From Pagrus major (Eukaryota; Chordata; Actinopteri; Spariformes; Sparidae): DNA of 64,000 bases. The notes beneath the pieces are model-generated. The model was given only the letters and a program-made list of their open reading frames with translations. It was not told the DNA's origin and searched no databases. Positions 22,660-36,520 of this stretch are shown here, piece by piece; the stretch's first letter is position 1, and each line of letters begins with the position of its first letter. The position numbers were made by a program, and so were the translations under genes. The stretch covers positions 4,651,847 to 4,715,846 of the forward strand of contig NC_133223.1 in assembly GCF_040436345.1 (NCBI RefSeq). Reading direction: 5' to 3'.

Positions 22660-24025
22660 CTCTCTTCCCCCGATCGAGCGCCCCAATCGGCGCAGCACTT
22701 TGCAGACTCTCCGCCCCCCAGAGCAACTGTGAGTGGCTTTTAAAAAGTAACTGCAGCTAAATCACGCCACCCCTCACCAGCGTTATAATAAAAACAGGTC
22801 ACTATATTCCGCTGTGGGCTCGGCTGCAATCAGTAGCAGTAGATATAACGTTACTACAAAAAAAACAACACAGCTAACTTGGAGAGAGCTCTCTGTCAGA
22901 CCGTGGATTTGTCAATTAAGTAAATTGTGAATATAGATGTGACGTAGTAGTGTTTCTTTGAGTCAGATTCGACACGAAAACTTCACCAATACGAACCGTG
23001 TAGTGAATACAGACTCAAACAGAAAAATACAGACTATGCAACAAAATGCACCAACAGTTTCTTTGAGTGTACTAAACAATACGTAAACATAAAAACTATA
23101 GTCCACAAATATTTCGTGGAATCTACCGCCGATGATCAAAATCGGTTTGCTCAAATATGGGACGTTCTGCGCATGTGCGGTGAGTGGTGGACGCGAGGTG
23201 GGAAAATTCATCCTGTCGTGTCTCTGCGAACCTGGAGCGTAAACATGATTTTCAGAAAAAGTTTGTAACTTTTCGGAGTATACAACATACAAACACACTC
23301 TTCAGTTATTCATTCGTCGCCGTAAGTGCACAGTTTGTTCTCAGCTTATCTTGTTCTGGTATGTAAGACATATATAGTTCCCTGTTTGCTGTTGTAACGT
23401 TAGCGTTATCTTACATTAGATGAACAAGCTAGCTAAGTAGCGTGGCTAGATATTGCACGTTTTGTTTTGTTGCTAATTTTAGGGGGTAATTTGCTGTTTG
23501 TGTGTAGTAAGTAGACGTAACTGTCGGTACACAGAGAAGACAAAGGATTGAAAAGGCCTTGTTGACACGCATAAAAGGTTAAATGCCGCAGCCACATTTG
23601 TCAATAATAGTCAGGTTTACATACATGTTTACTGTCCGGTCACCACGTTTCTTTTGTGTTCACAACAACTGTGGAACTAAAGGTAACCGATTAAAACAAC
23701 TGTTATGTCAGCTCGTTTTACACTGACTGGCAGTACTATTGATAAGCAGCCTTGTGGGTAGTTTTAAGTCGTTGTCCCGTTATTGTTCCTCATGTATATT
23801 CCACTTTTTCCCTCTCCTGTCGTTCCTGATACTTCATAGTGAAAGGAATAGCATCACCAATGTTTTGATGTTTTATCCCCACAGGTCATCAAGAGATTAT
23901 TTATAAAGAAGCAGGCTTCAGCATCTTTGTGTGTGGAGGCTGACAGCCCCTTGATGAGCACAGAATAGCCTGCAAGCCAAGACTGTGGTTTTCTCTGGGA
24001 CTGTGCAGCTTACTTGTTGTGCAGC
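22660..24025. promoter_or_regulatory. Bidirectional armc8/dbr1 promoter interval
   Basis: The armc8 and dbr1 start codons are 1.37 kb apart and divergent. There is no TATA box near either start. TGCGCATGTGCG at 23168-23179 is close to the NRF1 site consensus. A possible dbr1 5'UTR exon ends near 23358 (CTG then GTATGT). It would splice to an acceptor at 23884 (TTTTATCCCCACAG), leaving 141 bases of leader before the ATG. The leader exon is inferred. Confidence 0.55.
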
Positions 24026-25794
24026 ATGAAGATTGCAGTAGAAGGGTGTTGTCATGGGGAGCTGGACAAGATCTACGAGACAATCGCGTATCTGGAGAAG
24101 AAGGAAGGGGTAAAAGTGGACCTGCTGCTTTGCTGTGGAGACTTCCAAGCAGTGCGAAATGAAGGAGACATGAAGTGCATGGCAGTACCAGCCAAGTACA
24201 GAATGATGCAGACCTTTTACAAGTTAGTTCTTCGGTCCTTCTATGTCATGTTTCAAGAAGTGCAACAGCATTTAAAACATTAATATAACTGTCTTTGTTG
24301 CAGATACTATTCTGGAGAAAAGAAGGCTCCAGTCCTGACTATTTTCATTGGAGGGAACCATGAGGCTTCCAACCACCTGCAGGAGCTGCCTTATGGTGGC
24401 TGGGTGGCACCCAACATTTATTATCTGGGTAGGGAACCATACACAGTAGTTGTGATTATCCTGTCTACCTGTCTGTCTATTAATTCCCACGCCTGACTTG
24501 AGTAAATATTTTTCTAGGTTATGCTGGTGTTATTCGCTACAGAGGGATAAGAATTGGCGGCTTATCTGGAATCTTCAAATCACATGACTACAGAAGGGGT
24601 GAGGTTATTTTTTTATTTTGAGTCTGTTCAAGTACAGGTGTGAACACCCTCAAGGTGCATTGAAGACGTATTTGAGATCCAATTGCTCGGACCACATTCA
24701 GAGGTGGTCTGGGCTACATGTGAGCACATTCTGTTAGCAGTGTGAACACATATATGTCCTGGGCCACATCAAAGGATGGCTTACTCAATTGATGTCCCCT
24801 GTGATACAACACCAGACGCCACAACAACGTGAAGAATGAATTACACACAGTCTGATTTCCATGTGTTTCACTGTAATGCAAACTACGTGTCGGGGCTCTC
24901 GTAACCTACCAATGTTAGCAGCAGATGTTTGTGAACACACTGTCGGTTTCAACCAACCATTGAACGAGAAACCCCAATATCTCTAGACTCTGTTACAAAT
25001 CAGGTGATTGTAAGAGAGGTTAGGTGAGGAGAAACTAAACAAACTTTGCCAAAAGTTGCTACGACAAATTCTGAATTATTCACACATTCCTGTAAATTCA
25101 ACATTAAATTAAACTTAATCATGTACACTGAATTTATGAAAGAATACAACATTTTATTGACAGCAAACAGATTTTACAAACCGTAAACCGTAAAACCAGT
25201 ATAGGCTACTTCTTTGGTACCCATGGAGAAAATCCCCAGACTCTATGTAAAAAAATTAATTTTAAAAAAATGCAAAATTTTGTGAGTTGTTGTGTTAGAA
25301 GAAACTTTATAAACTTTGTGAAACACGGACTAGAACACCTTCGCAACTATTTAGGCCTTATTATTAATTCAGCAAACATTATATATGAAGATATTTCTTA
25401 ATTGTGTAAAAAGCATTGCAGTGATTTCTAGCAGTGATGTATGTGTTTATTTGTTTATAGAGCAGGGAAGTGAGATCCAATATCAAGTGGTAACTTAAGA
25501 CGTACAATATGTTGAGTTTCATGCTAATGCCAGGTGTGAACTGATGGGAGTAGAGCTGTCCACTTGTAAAAATGTGAAAAGCCTCTATGTTAATGTTTAA
25601 AATTTTACACACTATGCAAAGTGTTTACAAGAAATATGTGCTCTTTAAGGTCACCACGAATTCCCTCCATACAATCCTGATACCCTTCGAAGTGTATACC
25701 ACATCCGAAATATTGAGGTGTTCAAATTAAAACAGGTAAATATCACAGATTCAACTTGTTCTCTTGCATACAATTTTGAAGATCATCATCATCA

Positions 25795-25838
<44 letters not shown>

Positions 25839-28800
25839 GTTATCTAAACAGTGTATATTGATTCATGAATGTTTATTTCCACTAAGATCCAGATGCCCAT
25901 AGACATTTTCATGAGCCATGACTGGCCTCGTGGAATCTACCACTATGGAAGTACAGGGGAACTGTTGCGAAAGAAGAAATTTCTGCGTCAGGAAGTAGAG
26001 TCCAACAGTCTGGGAAGTCCTGCTGCTGAGGAGCTCCTAGCTCACCTCCAGCCCAGCTACTGGTTCTCTGCACATCTTCATGTGAAATTTGCTGCCATTA
26101 TGCAGCATCCGGTAAGAGTGACAGTTTTTCTGGACCAACTGTATTGTTGCTATTTTCAATATTAGCTACTGATACATTTTAGATTGTGATTTTAATAACT
26201 GTGGGTACCAATCTAATATACTAAATGTATTACACAAACCCAGTGAGTTCTCTTGTCTTTAGCCCAAAAGTAATGCTGCCCCACGTGTTACCAAGTTCCT
26301 GTCGCTGGATAAATGTCTGCCTTACAGGGAATTCTTACAGGTGAGAGAAGGTTTTATTTTTAAAAGTACACGGTGTAGTTTGTGGTGAAGGGGTGACCGT
26401 TCGGAGCATGAAAAGTACACTTGTGTTGCAGATTGTGGATGTTCCAGAGAGACCGGGTTCATCTGAGGGTCTTGAGTATGATCCAGAGTGGCTCGCTATT
26501 CTGAAGGCCACCAACAGCCTACAAAGAATCACCCCACACCCCTGGAACCCCCCAGAGAATAATGGCCTGCACGAACGGTACACAGACATTTAAATATAAA
26601 ATTGCAGGCAGAGCAGGTGCAATTAACTAAAAGTGAAAAGGACAATAAACATCACTATATGATATACTATATATGAGTTTACATTGTTTCAAACTCTAAA
26701 GTTTAACAAAACCAAAAGACAAAAGAATTAAAGCAGTAACATAGCTAGACTGTGATTGTAAGCCTGTCATTGAGAATAAGACTAACTGTTACATTAGACT
26801 TGGCAAAATGTAGCTGCTTAAATATACAGCTGACATTACACACCAAATGAATGGTTACCCTTTATACCTGTATGAGTGTATACACTGTATATACAGTACG
26901 CAAAATGAGTTAGGGTTATTAGGATATTTTAGTGTTTCACTTGATTGTTTATTCTGTGACATATCTTAATGTTTATTTTGAGTTTTGTGAATATTTATGG
27001 TCTCCAAAAATAATGCAACACATTTCATTTGACTTCTATTGCATATCCATGCACATGCATATATGCACCCATATCCCAATAGCGCTTACAAATTTTGAGT
27101 ATTGTATATCTCTGAGCATTGCACAGGAATATGCACACAGATTCCTTTTAGTGAATATAGCATTTTTATTCTACTTTATCTTATTTATTTGAGTATGTTT
27201 TTAAATGATATTTTATGTCCTGTTAGTCTCCTACCTCACGCTGCTACTCTTTATTGTTTACAGGGGGGTTAATAGAGGTACATCTTATGTATAGAAGGGA
27301 ATCATACACCTTCATTGTGCTGTAATTATCTGCTCTTGCTATTGCACTGATTTGGAGAGGCTGGATATATTTGACTATTCTAGGGATACAACAGTTGTCA
27401 TTATTGAGTAATTTGCATATTCATTTCTCAATAATTTTATTGACTAACACTAGGGCTGCAACTAACAGTTGTTGTCATTGTTAATTAATCTGCTGATTAT
27501 TTTCATGATTAATCAAGTAATCGTTTAGTCTCTAAAGTCAAAAAATTGTTCAAAGCGCAAAGACTCTTTATTTACTGTCATAAATGACAAAGAAAAGCTG
27601 CAAATCTTCACCTTTAAGAAGCTGGAAAAAGATAATGTTTGACATTTTTGCTTGAAAAATAAATATAACATTTCATTGCTTATCAGAATAGTTGAGAATT
27701 AATTTTCTCTCGATCGAGTTATCGATTTTTCGTCTAATCATTGCAGCTCTAGCTAATACTAATACTAATAATGTTGTCGAACGCACACCCATCCAACAAG
27801 ACTATCAAGGATCTTTTATTAATAGTGACCACAGCAATGCGTTTGGTTCAGCACTTCATCGAGCTCTTGAAAAGATGCAATTGACCACAGGCTTAAATAT
27901 GCACACAGAGTTTGCGTAGTGAATAGTATACAGGTGTGGCTTGAACGTCTCAGACGATGTAAGTATAAAAAACAATATACAAAATCAAAGTAGAGAAATA
28001 CTCTCTGGAAATAATAACTCGATAAATAAAACACGTTTTTTAAGTTTGTTTTTTTCTTCTCCTTTTCATTAGCTGTTAATCTTGCAGTTTCCAACACCTT
28101 CAGCCCTGAAGTACATGCTGTGAACAAAGCTTTTTCTTCTTTTTAATACCAAGTTTATTGTCTTTAAAAGACAAGACCAGCTTGAAACTGAGAGTATTGG
28201 GATTGATGCTTAAAGGAAAAGTTCAGCCAAAAATCACAATGCAGTCGTCATCTACTCACCCCCTTGCCAATGGAAAGTAGAGTGTTGTAGTCCACAGAAC
28301 ATTTCTGTAGCTTCACAACAAAACGGCGTTGCAACATTGTCCTAAAGAACTGTGGTAGATGTAGTAGATGGACTTGTTTTAAAAAAATTAAGAAAAACTT
28401 CACCTGACTTCCCATTAGATGATTGTTGATAATGACTGTATTTTCATACTTAGGTGAACTTTTCCTTTTAAAAACATAAAAATAATTTCTGTCTTGAATT
28501 GTCAATAAGCTGACTGAGTAGCTGACATTTCCCTCTCATATCTTTACAGTTCACTTAAACACAAACCTGTTGTGCTAATAGTTTCTGTTCATGGTGTCTT
28601 TTCTAATATGGACTGTCTATACCCATCAGGTGGGACTTTAGCGCGTCAGAAGCAGATATGATGCAGGTGATGGAGGATTTGAGCGGTGAACTGGCCATCC
28701 CAGACAACTTTTGCCAGACTGTGACACCCTATGAGCCCAACAAGCCCCAGCACCATGCTACTCCCAGTTGTAACACCAACCCTCAGACGACAGAGCTCTG

Positions 28801-29395
28801 TGCCACGCTAGGTCTCACAGACATCTACGCCCAGGCTGGGCAGGGAGGTGATGGGTTTGGGAGAGCTCAGGGCAATACTGGAGGGGAGGAGGATGATGAA
28901 GATGGAAATAGTTTAGGAAGTGTGGATGAGCCCAGTGAGTACCCAAGCGACACTTCGGGATTGTCAAATTCATTTAATCCGGATGAGATCACAATAGAGG
29001 ATGAGTGGGAGGAAGAGGAGGGAGAGAAAGGAAAGGATGATGTCAAGGACAGGTCCAACTCAAATGCAGCGGTAAAGGGACATGTAGGTGAAATTCACAC
29101 CCCCAGTCGTATGGTCCTGCCCGATCCCAAATCTGATACCTCACCTACTCATCTGTCCCACATATTGAACCTGCCACCTCCCTCCCACTCTACTCCAACA
29201 GTAGCCCGCTGTCAGTCTGTAGCAGAAGGGGAAGGGCATTCTGAGGGCGATGATGAGGATGCCACAGCTGTACGCATCCTAAAACGCACCAGTGATGAGA
29301 CAGGGGATGCTGGCAGCAAAACCACAACTCCCAGAATCAAACGCAGGAACCAGGTCATCTATACAACAGTAGAGGATGAGGAGAGTGAGGATTAG
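24026..29395 (+). CDS. dbr1: DBR1, lariat RNA debranching enzyme
   Basis: Complete in 8 coding exons: 24026-24222, 24304-24428, 24518-24598, 25650-25735, 25887-26111, 26263-26340, 26432-26577, 28630-29395; 567 residues (human about 544). It hydrolyses the 2'-5' branch of excised intron lariats in the nucleus. The metallophosphoesterase core is intact: C8 and H10 in EGCCHG, D39 in CGDF, N84 in GGNHE, the His of MSHDWP, and both His of SAHLHVK. The ATG chosen is the first in frame and gives the family start [20 protein letters not shown]. The last exon encodes a poorly conserved acidic tail ([17 protein letters not shown]) ending in a basic KRRNQ patch and EDEESED, as in the family. Intron 7 (2.05 kb) and the 3' flank carry MITEs. 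Its 3' end converges on the rab5-like gene. Confidence 0.97.
24630..25550. repeat. Probable dispersed repeat in dbr1 intron 3
   Basis: Starts with ACAGGTGTGAACACCCTCAA and GGACCACATTCAGAGGTGGT, which I recognise from a fish MITE family. CCAGGTGTGAACTGATGG near 25530 may be the other end. No coding sequence. Boundaries are approximate. Confidence 0.35.
25783..25840. repeat. (CAT)n/(TTA)n microsatellite
   Basis: ATC/CAT units pass into about 14 TTA units, roughly 50 bases before dbr1 exon 5. Confidence 0.95.
27451..27751. mobile_element. hAT-like MITE (copy 2)
   Basis: TAGGGCTGCAACTAACAG at the left and ATTGCAGCTCTA at the right. It is flanked by ACTAACAC and GCTAATAC, a plausible decayed 8-bp target duplication (6 of 8 bases agree). 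It lies in dbr1 intron 7. Confidence 0.7.
28210..28472. mobile_element. TTAA-ended MITE, family A copy 1
   Basis: The ends TTAAAGGAAAAGTTCAGCCA and GGTGAACTTTTCCTTTTAA are inverted partners with TTAA at each edge, in the style of piggyBac-like MITEs. It shares the phrases GATGGAAAGT-like, GTAGTCCACA and ATTTCTG with the copies at 29633 and 43680. It lies in dbr1 intron 7, about 160 bases before exon 8. Confidence 0.7.
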
Positions 29396-29632
29396 AGGTC
29401 AGGGAGAGATCAGGTGAAAGTGGAGGACTCAATCCGTATTATTGTCATGAAGTGTACAGTTCTCCATTAGTTTAAATTGATATGAAAAACCTAATTTACT
29501 TATTAACTGTCTGCCTGAGATATGGCATTATTAAAAGGCCTTAAAAGCAGACTGTACACAACAAAATAGTTACATTTCTGCATTCCATTTCTACAGAAAG
29601 GCAGTAATAGCCATGGAAATGTTGTCTCTTTA

Positions 29633-30144
29633 TTAAAGGATAAGTTCACCCAAAAGTAAACATTCACTCATTATATACTCTCCTCCATGCAGATGGAAAG
29701 CTGGGTGAAGTTTTGTAGTCCACAAAATATTTCTGGAGGTTAACAGCATGACATCATCATCATCAGCATTCTCCCAAACAACTGAACTAGTGGGGGACTT
29801 GTTTTAAAACCTAAAAAAACAAAAGAAAAATATAAAATGACTCCATACAGCTCATCCAACATAATCCAAGTCTCCAGAAGCCCCGAGATCCAAAATAGAT
29901 CTTCACTGTAACTGCTAAGTTGAATGCATCAGTCCATCAACTCGACTGCGAGTCAAGGGCATAAATAATGTTAATTGTAAATAAATGTTAATTATGTTTT
30001 CAATCAAGTGCCCAGTCATTTCAGTTGTTTAGGATAATGCTATGATGCTGTTTTGCTTTGAAGCTCCAGAAATGTTTTTTGGACTACAAAACTTAAGTAC
30101 ATAATGACTGAATCTTCAGTTTTGGTTGAACTTCCCCTTTTAAA
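29633..30144. mobile_element. TTAA-ended MITE, family A copy 2, in the dbr1 3'UTR
   Basis: TTAAAGGATAAGTTCACCCA at the left and GGTTGAACTTCCCCTTTTAA at the right. Internal inverted phrases (TTTTGTAGTCCACAAAATAT and its partner near 30075) show that it is nearly palindromic. It would be transcribed within the dbr1 3'UTR. Confidence 0.7.
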
Positions 30145-30319
30145 ATATGTTTTTATTATTTTAATCAAACCAAACATTTTTTTAGAAACCGATCTTTGCT
30201 TTTTGTGTTTTTGTACTTTGTATGTAATTTCAAGACAAGAGGCTAGAACATGAAAATACCCTTTTTTTAGAACTGAATTAATGACACCATGCACCATTGT
30301 AAAACTCTCAAAAGGAAAT

Positions 30320-30325
30320 AATAAA
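30320..30325 (+). terminator. dbr1: Poly(A) signal for dbr1
   Basis: AATAAA followed by a GT-rich stretch (GTGACTGTTGGTGTCTTTTG). It implies a 3'UTR of about 950 bases that includes MITE copy 2. Confidence 0.6.
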
Positions 30326-30422
30326 AATGTGACTGTTGGTGTCTTTTGTTTCACTTATCTGAGGCACGAGGCAAGTGAAAGAAAAGCAATCAGCATTCTG
30401 CACTCAAAGCGCCATTCACAGC

Positions 30423-30428
30423 TTTATT
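30423..30428 (-). terminator. Poly(A) signal for the rab5-like gene
   Basis: Reverse-strand AATAAA (TTTATT on plus). It lies about 100 bases from the dbr1 signal, so the two genes end tail-to-tail with at most a short gap. It implies a 3'UTR of about 2.2 kb for the rab5-like gene. Confidence 0.5.
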
Positions 30429-30429
30429 G

Positions 30430-32659
30430 AACACTATACATACTCTAGGAGCTGATGGAAAAATCAAGTATTAATTTAAGTGCACAGAACACTGAACCTA
30501 CTTGTGATCACTGAATAATGAATAAGTAAATGCTGTTCAATGTATATAATGAGCTGAGGAGCTGTTTGTGTCCTGGGGGGTGGGAGGTGGATGAATCATT
30601 TTTGCTTGTATTTGAATACTGAATGAAAATGGCATTGTAGTTCAAATCTTTTTTTTTTTTAATCAAAATGCCTAAATATGCAAGCTGAAAATACAGCAAA
30701 GACTTTCCTGGACACAAATATTTGTTAAAATCAAACAGATTTATAACATTGATTAGAGTCCTTTCAATGATTCATTCCAGGTTCACAAGTGTGCTCTGCT
30801 AAAGTCAACATACTTTCATTAAAATTAAGACAATATATAACATACAGTGTATTCAACATGAGCTCTTTACATCCATACAAAGAGCCAATACAATATAGCC
30901 TAACGACAGGGTGCCATGTTATTGGTTTATTGTACAAGCCGATGTCAGGGAAATGGTTCCCCTGCACTTTACCTAAGAAGCACACACTTAAAGAAAGCTC
31001 CAAACATGATTCACAGAAAAAGAAAACTGGGATTAGGCACTTCTGTTTTTTTGTGTTTTCATCAATTCCTTGCTCATTTTCTTCAGCCAAGCCTTGGACA
31101 GCCACCAAGCACACAACTCAGTTTAGAGCATCATATTGAGTTAAATAAATCAGTAAAACCATTTAAGATCACAATGATTTCATGTCCACCAACAACTTAG
31201 CCTAAGGACAAGGGACAGGAGGGATACATTAAACACGAGATGGTAGATTTTCTCCTACAGGGCATGGTACAGGTTTATTACATATCAGCCCAATATATCA
31301 TATACCATATTTTATCATTTATCAGATGCCAATCATTTCATCTGGGCAGAGATATCAATGGACGACCACATTTCCTGCTATTCCAGTTAGACCCATCACT
31401 CACTCTGATAATTGCAAGGTGAGATTAAGCTAGTAATTAAAAACAGGGACTTAGTAAGTCTTGTATTTGATGCAACACTAGTCTTTGGGTTTGGGGGATA
31501 AGTTCTCTGCTACAAGTATGTCATTAGTTAGAGCTAACCGTTCCCTGCTTATACATAGGACTAAGTATACTCCATATCAGGTCTATGTTGTTGCTGTAAA
31601 GAGCTACAGCTCGTGGTGCTTCCCTTATAAGCACTCAAGCATTGAAACCAAAAACATTCGAGGAACACTGCACTTCAATCTTTCATCAAACAAGCAAGTC
31701 TGTATCTGAAAAACAATGAAAATCATCATCCTTGTGAATACAATCAATCTCTTAAATCTTATATCAGAACTTTGTAGAAGTTTGAATGTTTCCCTCACAT
31801 AATTAGTTAAGTTTCTATCTGTTCAAAGGGAGAGCAGTAATGTGAGTGAAAGCATCACTACCAACAGTCAACAGAAGAAAACAGCGGACAATAAATACGT
31901 ACAGATTGACTTATGTTGGGAAACACTGTGCCATGGGTTGTATTGGATGTGACTGGACAGTGCCAGTGACACCAGGGAAGGCCAGGCAGGACAGAGGGGG
32001 ACTTCAAATTATGGGATCAATCCATTGGTACAATATGTGGCAGTATTCACAGCAGGATGTGATTGAATCAGGACTAGGAGGAAGCAAAGCAAGCAGGCGC
32101 AGGCTCTGACAAAGGAGAAAAAGAAAGCAGCCACAACCTACCCATTTGGCTTTTATAATTTAATGTCTTGACCCTTTTTTCTCCTTTCCTTTCTCGGCTA
32201 CTTGCCAGCATGTGCTGCTCATTTTGTGCATCAGGATTGTGACTGAAACGATGCAAGGTAGAATGAAAACAAAATAAAAATCACAATTAGTGCTAAATAC
32301 TACAACAGGCTTGCCACTGTCTTCCACATTCTTTATTTCCCTCCTCTCAATCTCACTCTTCTATACCTCCCCTCATAGTTTCCAAATGCAGGAACTCAGT
32401 GACTCAAGAGACACAGATGTGGAACATTGTGTCTTTCTCCTCCATCTCCTTTTGCGCTTCCTTTCCTCTGATTCTCTCCTTTGAATTTCTGTCTCTGATT
32501 TTCTGTCTGCTTGGACAGGAGGATGAATGGAGGGTAAGGGGGTGAGTGGATACTGGGTTTCCCCAAACCAGGCCCACCACTGTAAGTTGGTTGAAGGAGA
32601 CAGGATGGTTGAAGGGCTGTGGTGGTGTGGATGGTGGAATACTGGTGAGTTGTAGAGGT
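30430..32659 (-). other. Probable 3'UTR of the rab5-like gene
   Basis: Between the stop at 32660-32662 and the reverse poly(A) signal at 30423 no coding exon or clear transposon is seen on either strand. A long AT-rich 3'UTR is the simplest reading. Confidence 0.45.
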
Positions 32660-35600
32660 CTAGTTTCCACCACAGCAGGCTCTGGTAGAGTGGGCATCTG
32701 GGTCCTGAAGGTTGACTCCCCGATGTCGCGCTGCATGTGTCGGGTTTTGGGTGTCTGTTTTTGGCATCTTTTTTGCTACATTAAGAGGACAAAGTGAAAT
32801 ATTTTGACATATCAGTCATAAATAGTTTATCACAATTAACAATAGACTCCACTTTCTAGCTAGAAAGTACTCAGAGCAATAGGAAATCTTTTTTGTTTTA
32901 AAATCAGAGATCTGAATCTGCACTGAAATCATCAATGACCAATCTTTGGATACCATCACCTGACATTTTTCATCAAAGTAAGTACTTTATTCAGGAGGAA
33001 TTTCAGAAAATGTATTTAAAAATAATTATAAATCACAATGTCTAATCACTTGTTTATTGGTGTATGGCTTAACTTCCCACCAACAACTCCTTGTTTTGAG
33101 CCTTTTGACCACTGAGGCATTAAGCAATCCCTAAATGTTTTAAAATTTCTACCAAAAAAGTTAGCCACAGACCAGTTGGTTTGCTACTGACATGTTTTTG
33201 CTATTCCCAGAAGCAATGTCACCATATGTAGTCCCCATGTAAGACGAACTTGCACAGAAAATTTTTCATTTATTCCAGTGAGAGAGAAACAATCAGATTT
33301 AGTGTTAATAAGGTAATTGGATGCATATATTTTCCTATTGAACAGTCTGGATCAGATCACTCTCTTCTGATTGAGGTGGTTACATGAGGCATTTTTATTC
33401 TGATTGAGCTATTATTCTGATCATAAGTGGAATATAAGGGTCCATGTAAATGCAGCTAATGAGAAAAACGGCACAGAACAACATACAATTGATTGTTTCA
33501 TCAGTGAGGCCCTCAAACAGAATCAGAACAGCTGTCATTATGCACTGCAGTGGCTATTTATAGTGCCTGCAAATGTACCTGTCAACCCTCATTGTAGTGA
33601 TATCTCAATCATCATTATGAAACATTAGAGGGATGATCAATGATTAATCTATGAAGCTCATATTGAAACAGACTTCACCCCAAAGGGCTTAAAAAATCAG
33701 GATCAAATGAAAAGATAAAATAAAGATACAAGATATTAAAAAGAATGATAACATTTATCACTCATAAATAATTCAAAATTAAGTTTTTTGCCTAATCCAA
33801 TATCAAACTCGATAGCCCTGTATCACTCTGAATTTGAAACCACCCATAACTGCAGCTCGCAATGTCAAGAAACAGAGTAAAAATCCCTGGATCCATCCTT
33901 TTATCCAGATTTCTTCCGCACCAAAAGTTAATGGGGTCTGTTCTGGGCTGAGACCCATCCCCCATCCAAGTTTTGTGGAAATGTGTTCTGTAGATTTTCT
34001 GTAATCCTGCTGATAAATTACCCAACCAACAAACAAACAGACAGACATGGGTGGAAACATTTCCTCCTTGGCAGAGGTAACAATCAGTGAAATCGGCTAA
34101 CTACCTCAAGAATGTTTTACTCTAAGGTTACATCTCTCACCTTATTTTCATGTCCACCTCATCATTATACCCACTGCTATCTCTAGAAAACGTGTGTACA
34201 CCTGGTCTGAAGTATGCATGAGGTATGCACATTCTTGGGACATACTTTTCCTTAATAAATACCAGTTAATGTCTTTGTCTGCATGGTTTTTGTGTGTACA
34301 CATTGTTTATACATCCAGCTCATGGACCTTTGTTGCCGGTCCATCCAATAATGTCATGTGCTTTCTTTAACTCCATGTTGATGTGTCCAAGTACAATGAA
34401 CACACACAAAAAAAGATTACGGCTGCAGATTTCTAAAAAATGGCAGCTGAAATAAAATGCAGTGAGTGCTTGACCAATCAGAAACACTCAGCTCTGCAAG
34501 CCCAACCCCCAAAGTTCCTGTACTTTTGGAAAGTACTACCCACCAAGCATGGATCATTCAGGGGTAAAATAATGTCCCCAGAAGATGCTGGGCCCTGCGG
34601 TGGAAACATGCCAAGTTCCTGCAAAGGTTCCTAGATGCCTGAGAAAGCTGAACATATACTCTCTAACACAGGAGTAATGACACCTTTGGTCTAAATTTAA
34701 TTGTCTTCTGATACAAAACAAATTTTGAGTTCTAATGTAAAAGAAAGGACACTCACCAATGGCCAGGAAGAGCTCATTGACGTTCATGGCTGTCTTGGCA
34801 GAGGTCTCCATAAAGAGTAAGCCAGTGTCTTCAGCATATGTCTGGGCTTCCTTTACCATACAGGACACAAACAAATACAAATATAACATCAGCAGTCATT
34901 TGAAAAACGTCAAACACTAAAAAAAAGCCTAAACCTGATGAGAACTAAAAATGTTTCTTATCTACAAATAGCAGAAACTCAGTAGAGCACAGACTTGACA
35001 GCACTCCACAAATCTGTGAGCATTAAAGTGCAGCCTCTGCAACAACTGTTCATGCTGTGTATTCAAGATTTTCTGACAAAATTGCTCTTGAATGCAACAT
35101 TGTCAGGTAGCAGCTGACTGATAAGGTTTTTTCCACCAGTATTTGAATGTAGCCAGATTGGTTTGGTAAAAATGTATTTATAGTCCAGGATATGGACATC
35201 ACAAAATGTTTGACAGATCCTTGCGCTCTATTCTAATCCTTTTGTACATTGTTCGCACAAGCATGAGCATGAGAAAAGAAGTGCAATTTCTCTTGCCAGC
35301 CGTACCCATGACTGTGGCTACTTCTAACCACCCAGTATTCATTAATTGATAACACATATGTAACCTGTCATCAGCGGTGATTACCATCCACCTTCAGATA
35401 TGTAAGGTTTAGTTTAGACTATAACCACAAACAGTGGTGTTACCTCGTACTCTACTAGTCTCCTCTCTGCCAGGTCAGCCTTGTTCCCAGCCAGGGCAAT
35501 AACAATGTTAGGACTGGCCTGCCTCTGTAGCTCCTTCACCCAGGCTTTGGCTCTCTCAAAGGTTTCCTGCACAAACACAGCACCAAGGTCAGATAAACCA

Positions 35601-36489
35601 GCAACACAAAGACCACAACCACAGGAATTTATTCATCACTTAGGAGACAAACTGTTCACCAACTGAAGCTGATGTAGGCATAGAGCTGGACAATATTCTG
35701 CTATAATAATATTTAATATTTGTGGCTCAGGATATCTTTTTATCTAATACTGTGAAGTAGGTTCTGTGTTACAGTTAAGTAAATTGATTTCTAGGGATGC
35801 ATGAAATGTTCTTTTTTTTCAGCCGACACCAATTACCGATACTGAAAAAATAACTGATAATTTCAGATTTTTGTATTTTAAAAAGAAGTTCATGCTCTGT
35901 AGTTTATGCATACTTGAGGAAAGAAAGACTAAGTGTAGTGAACAAAGATGAACAATCTAATATTCTATAGCTTTGAAAAGATTTGTTGTGTAAAATCTTG
36001 TACACTTTCTCCCTCCTCTTGAAACCCTTGAGGCATAGTTATTGTGTTCTTCATTTTGTTGATTGGTGGATTGCAAACAACTACAAAGTTGAATACCACC
36101 ACCTACTGTGTCGGAGCGTGTTGATGCCAAGCTCAGTGTTGCCAGATTGGTGTGATGCTTTCCAGCCCAATAACTGCTCAAAATCCAGCAAAATTGATTT
36201 AAAAAATGCCTTAATATTATCTAGAATAAATGTTACAAATGAATGCAGAGACAAAAGCAACAGTATGGCGGTTCATCACAAATTTTCAGTGACAATAATA
36301 TAATAATACATTGATTCAAGTGCATACAGTGCACTAGAACACAGCATACAATTCAACTCTACAACTATTTTCTATTTCTGCCCTCTGCCTTAAAAATTAA
36401 GGACAGCTCAAGTAACAAAACTAATAGGTTTTATCTAACTTAGTGAAGTGCAACAGGCATTGACAGTATAGCCTAAAGACCCCCCCCCC

Positions 36490-36520
<31 letters not shown>

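Noticed and set aside
33792-34060. Overlapping minus-strand open frames of 77 and 85 codons
   Set aside because: They fall on a widespread dispersed repeat inside a rab5-like intron.
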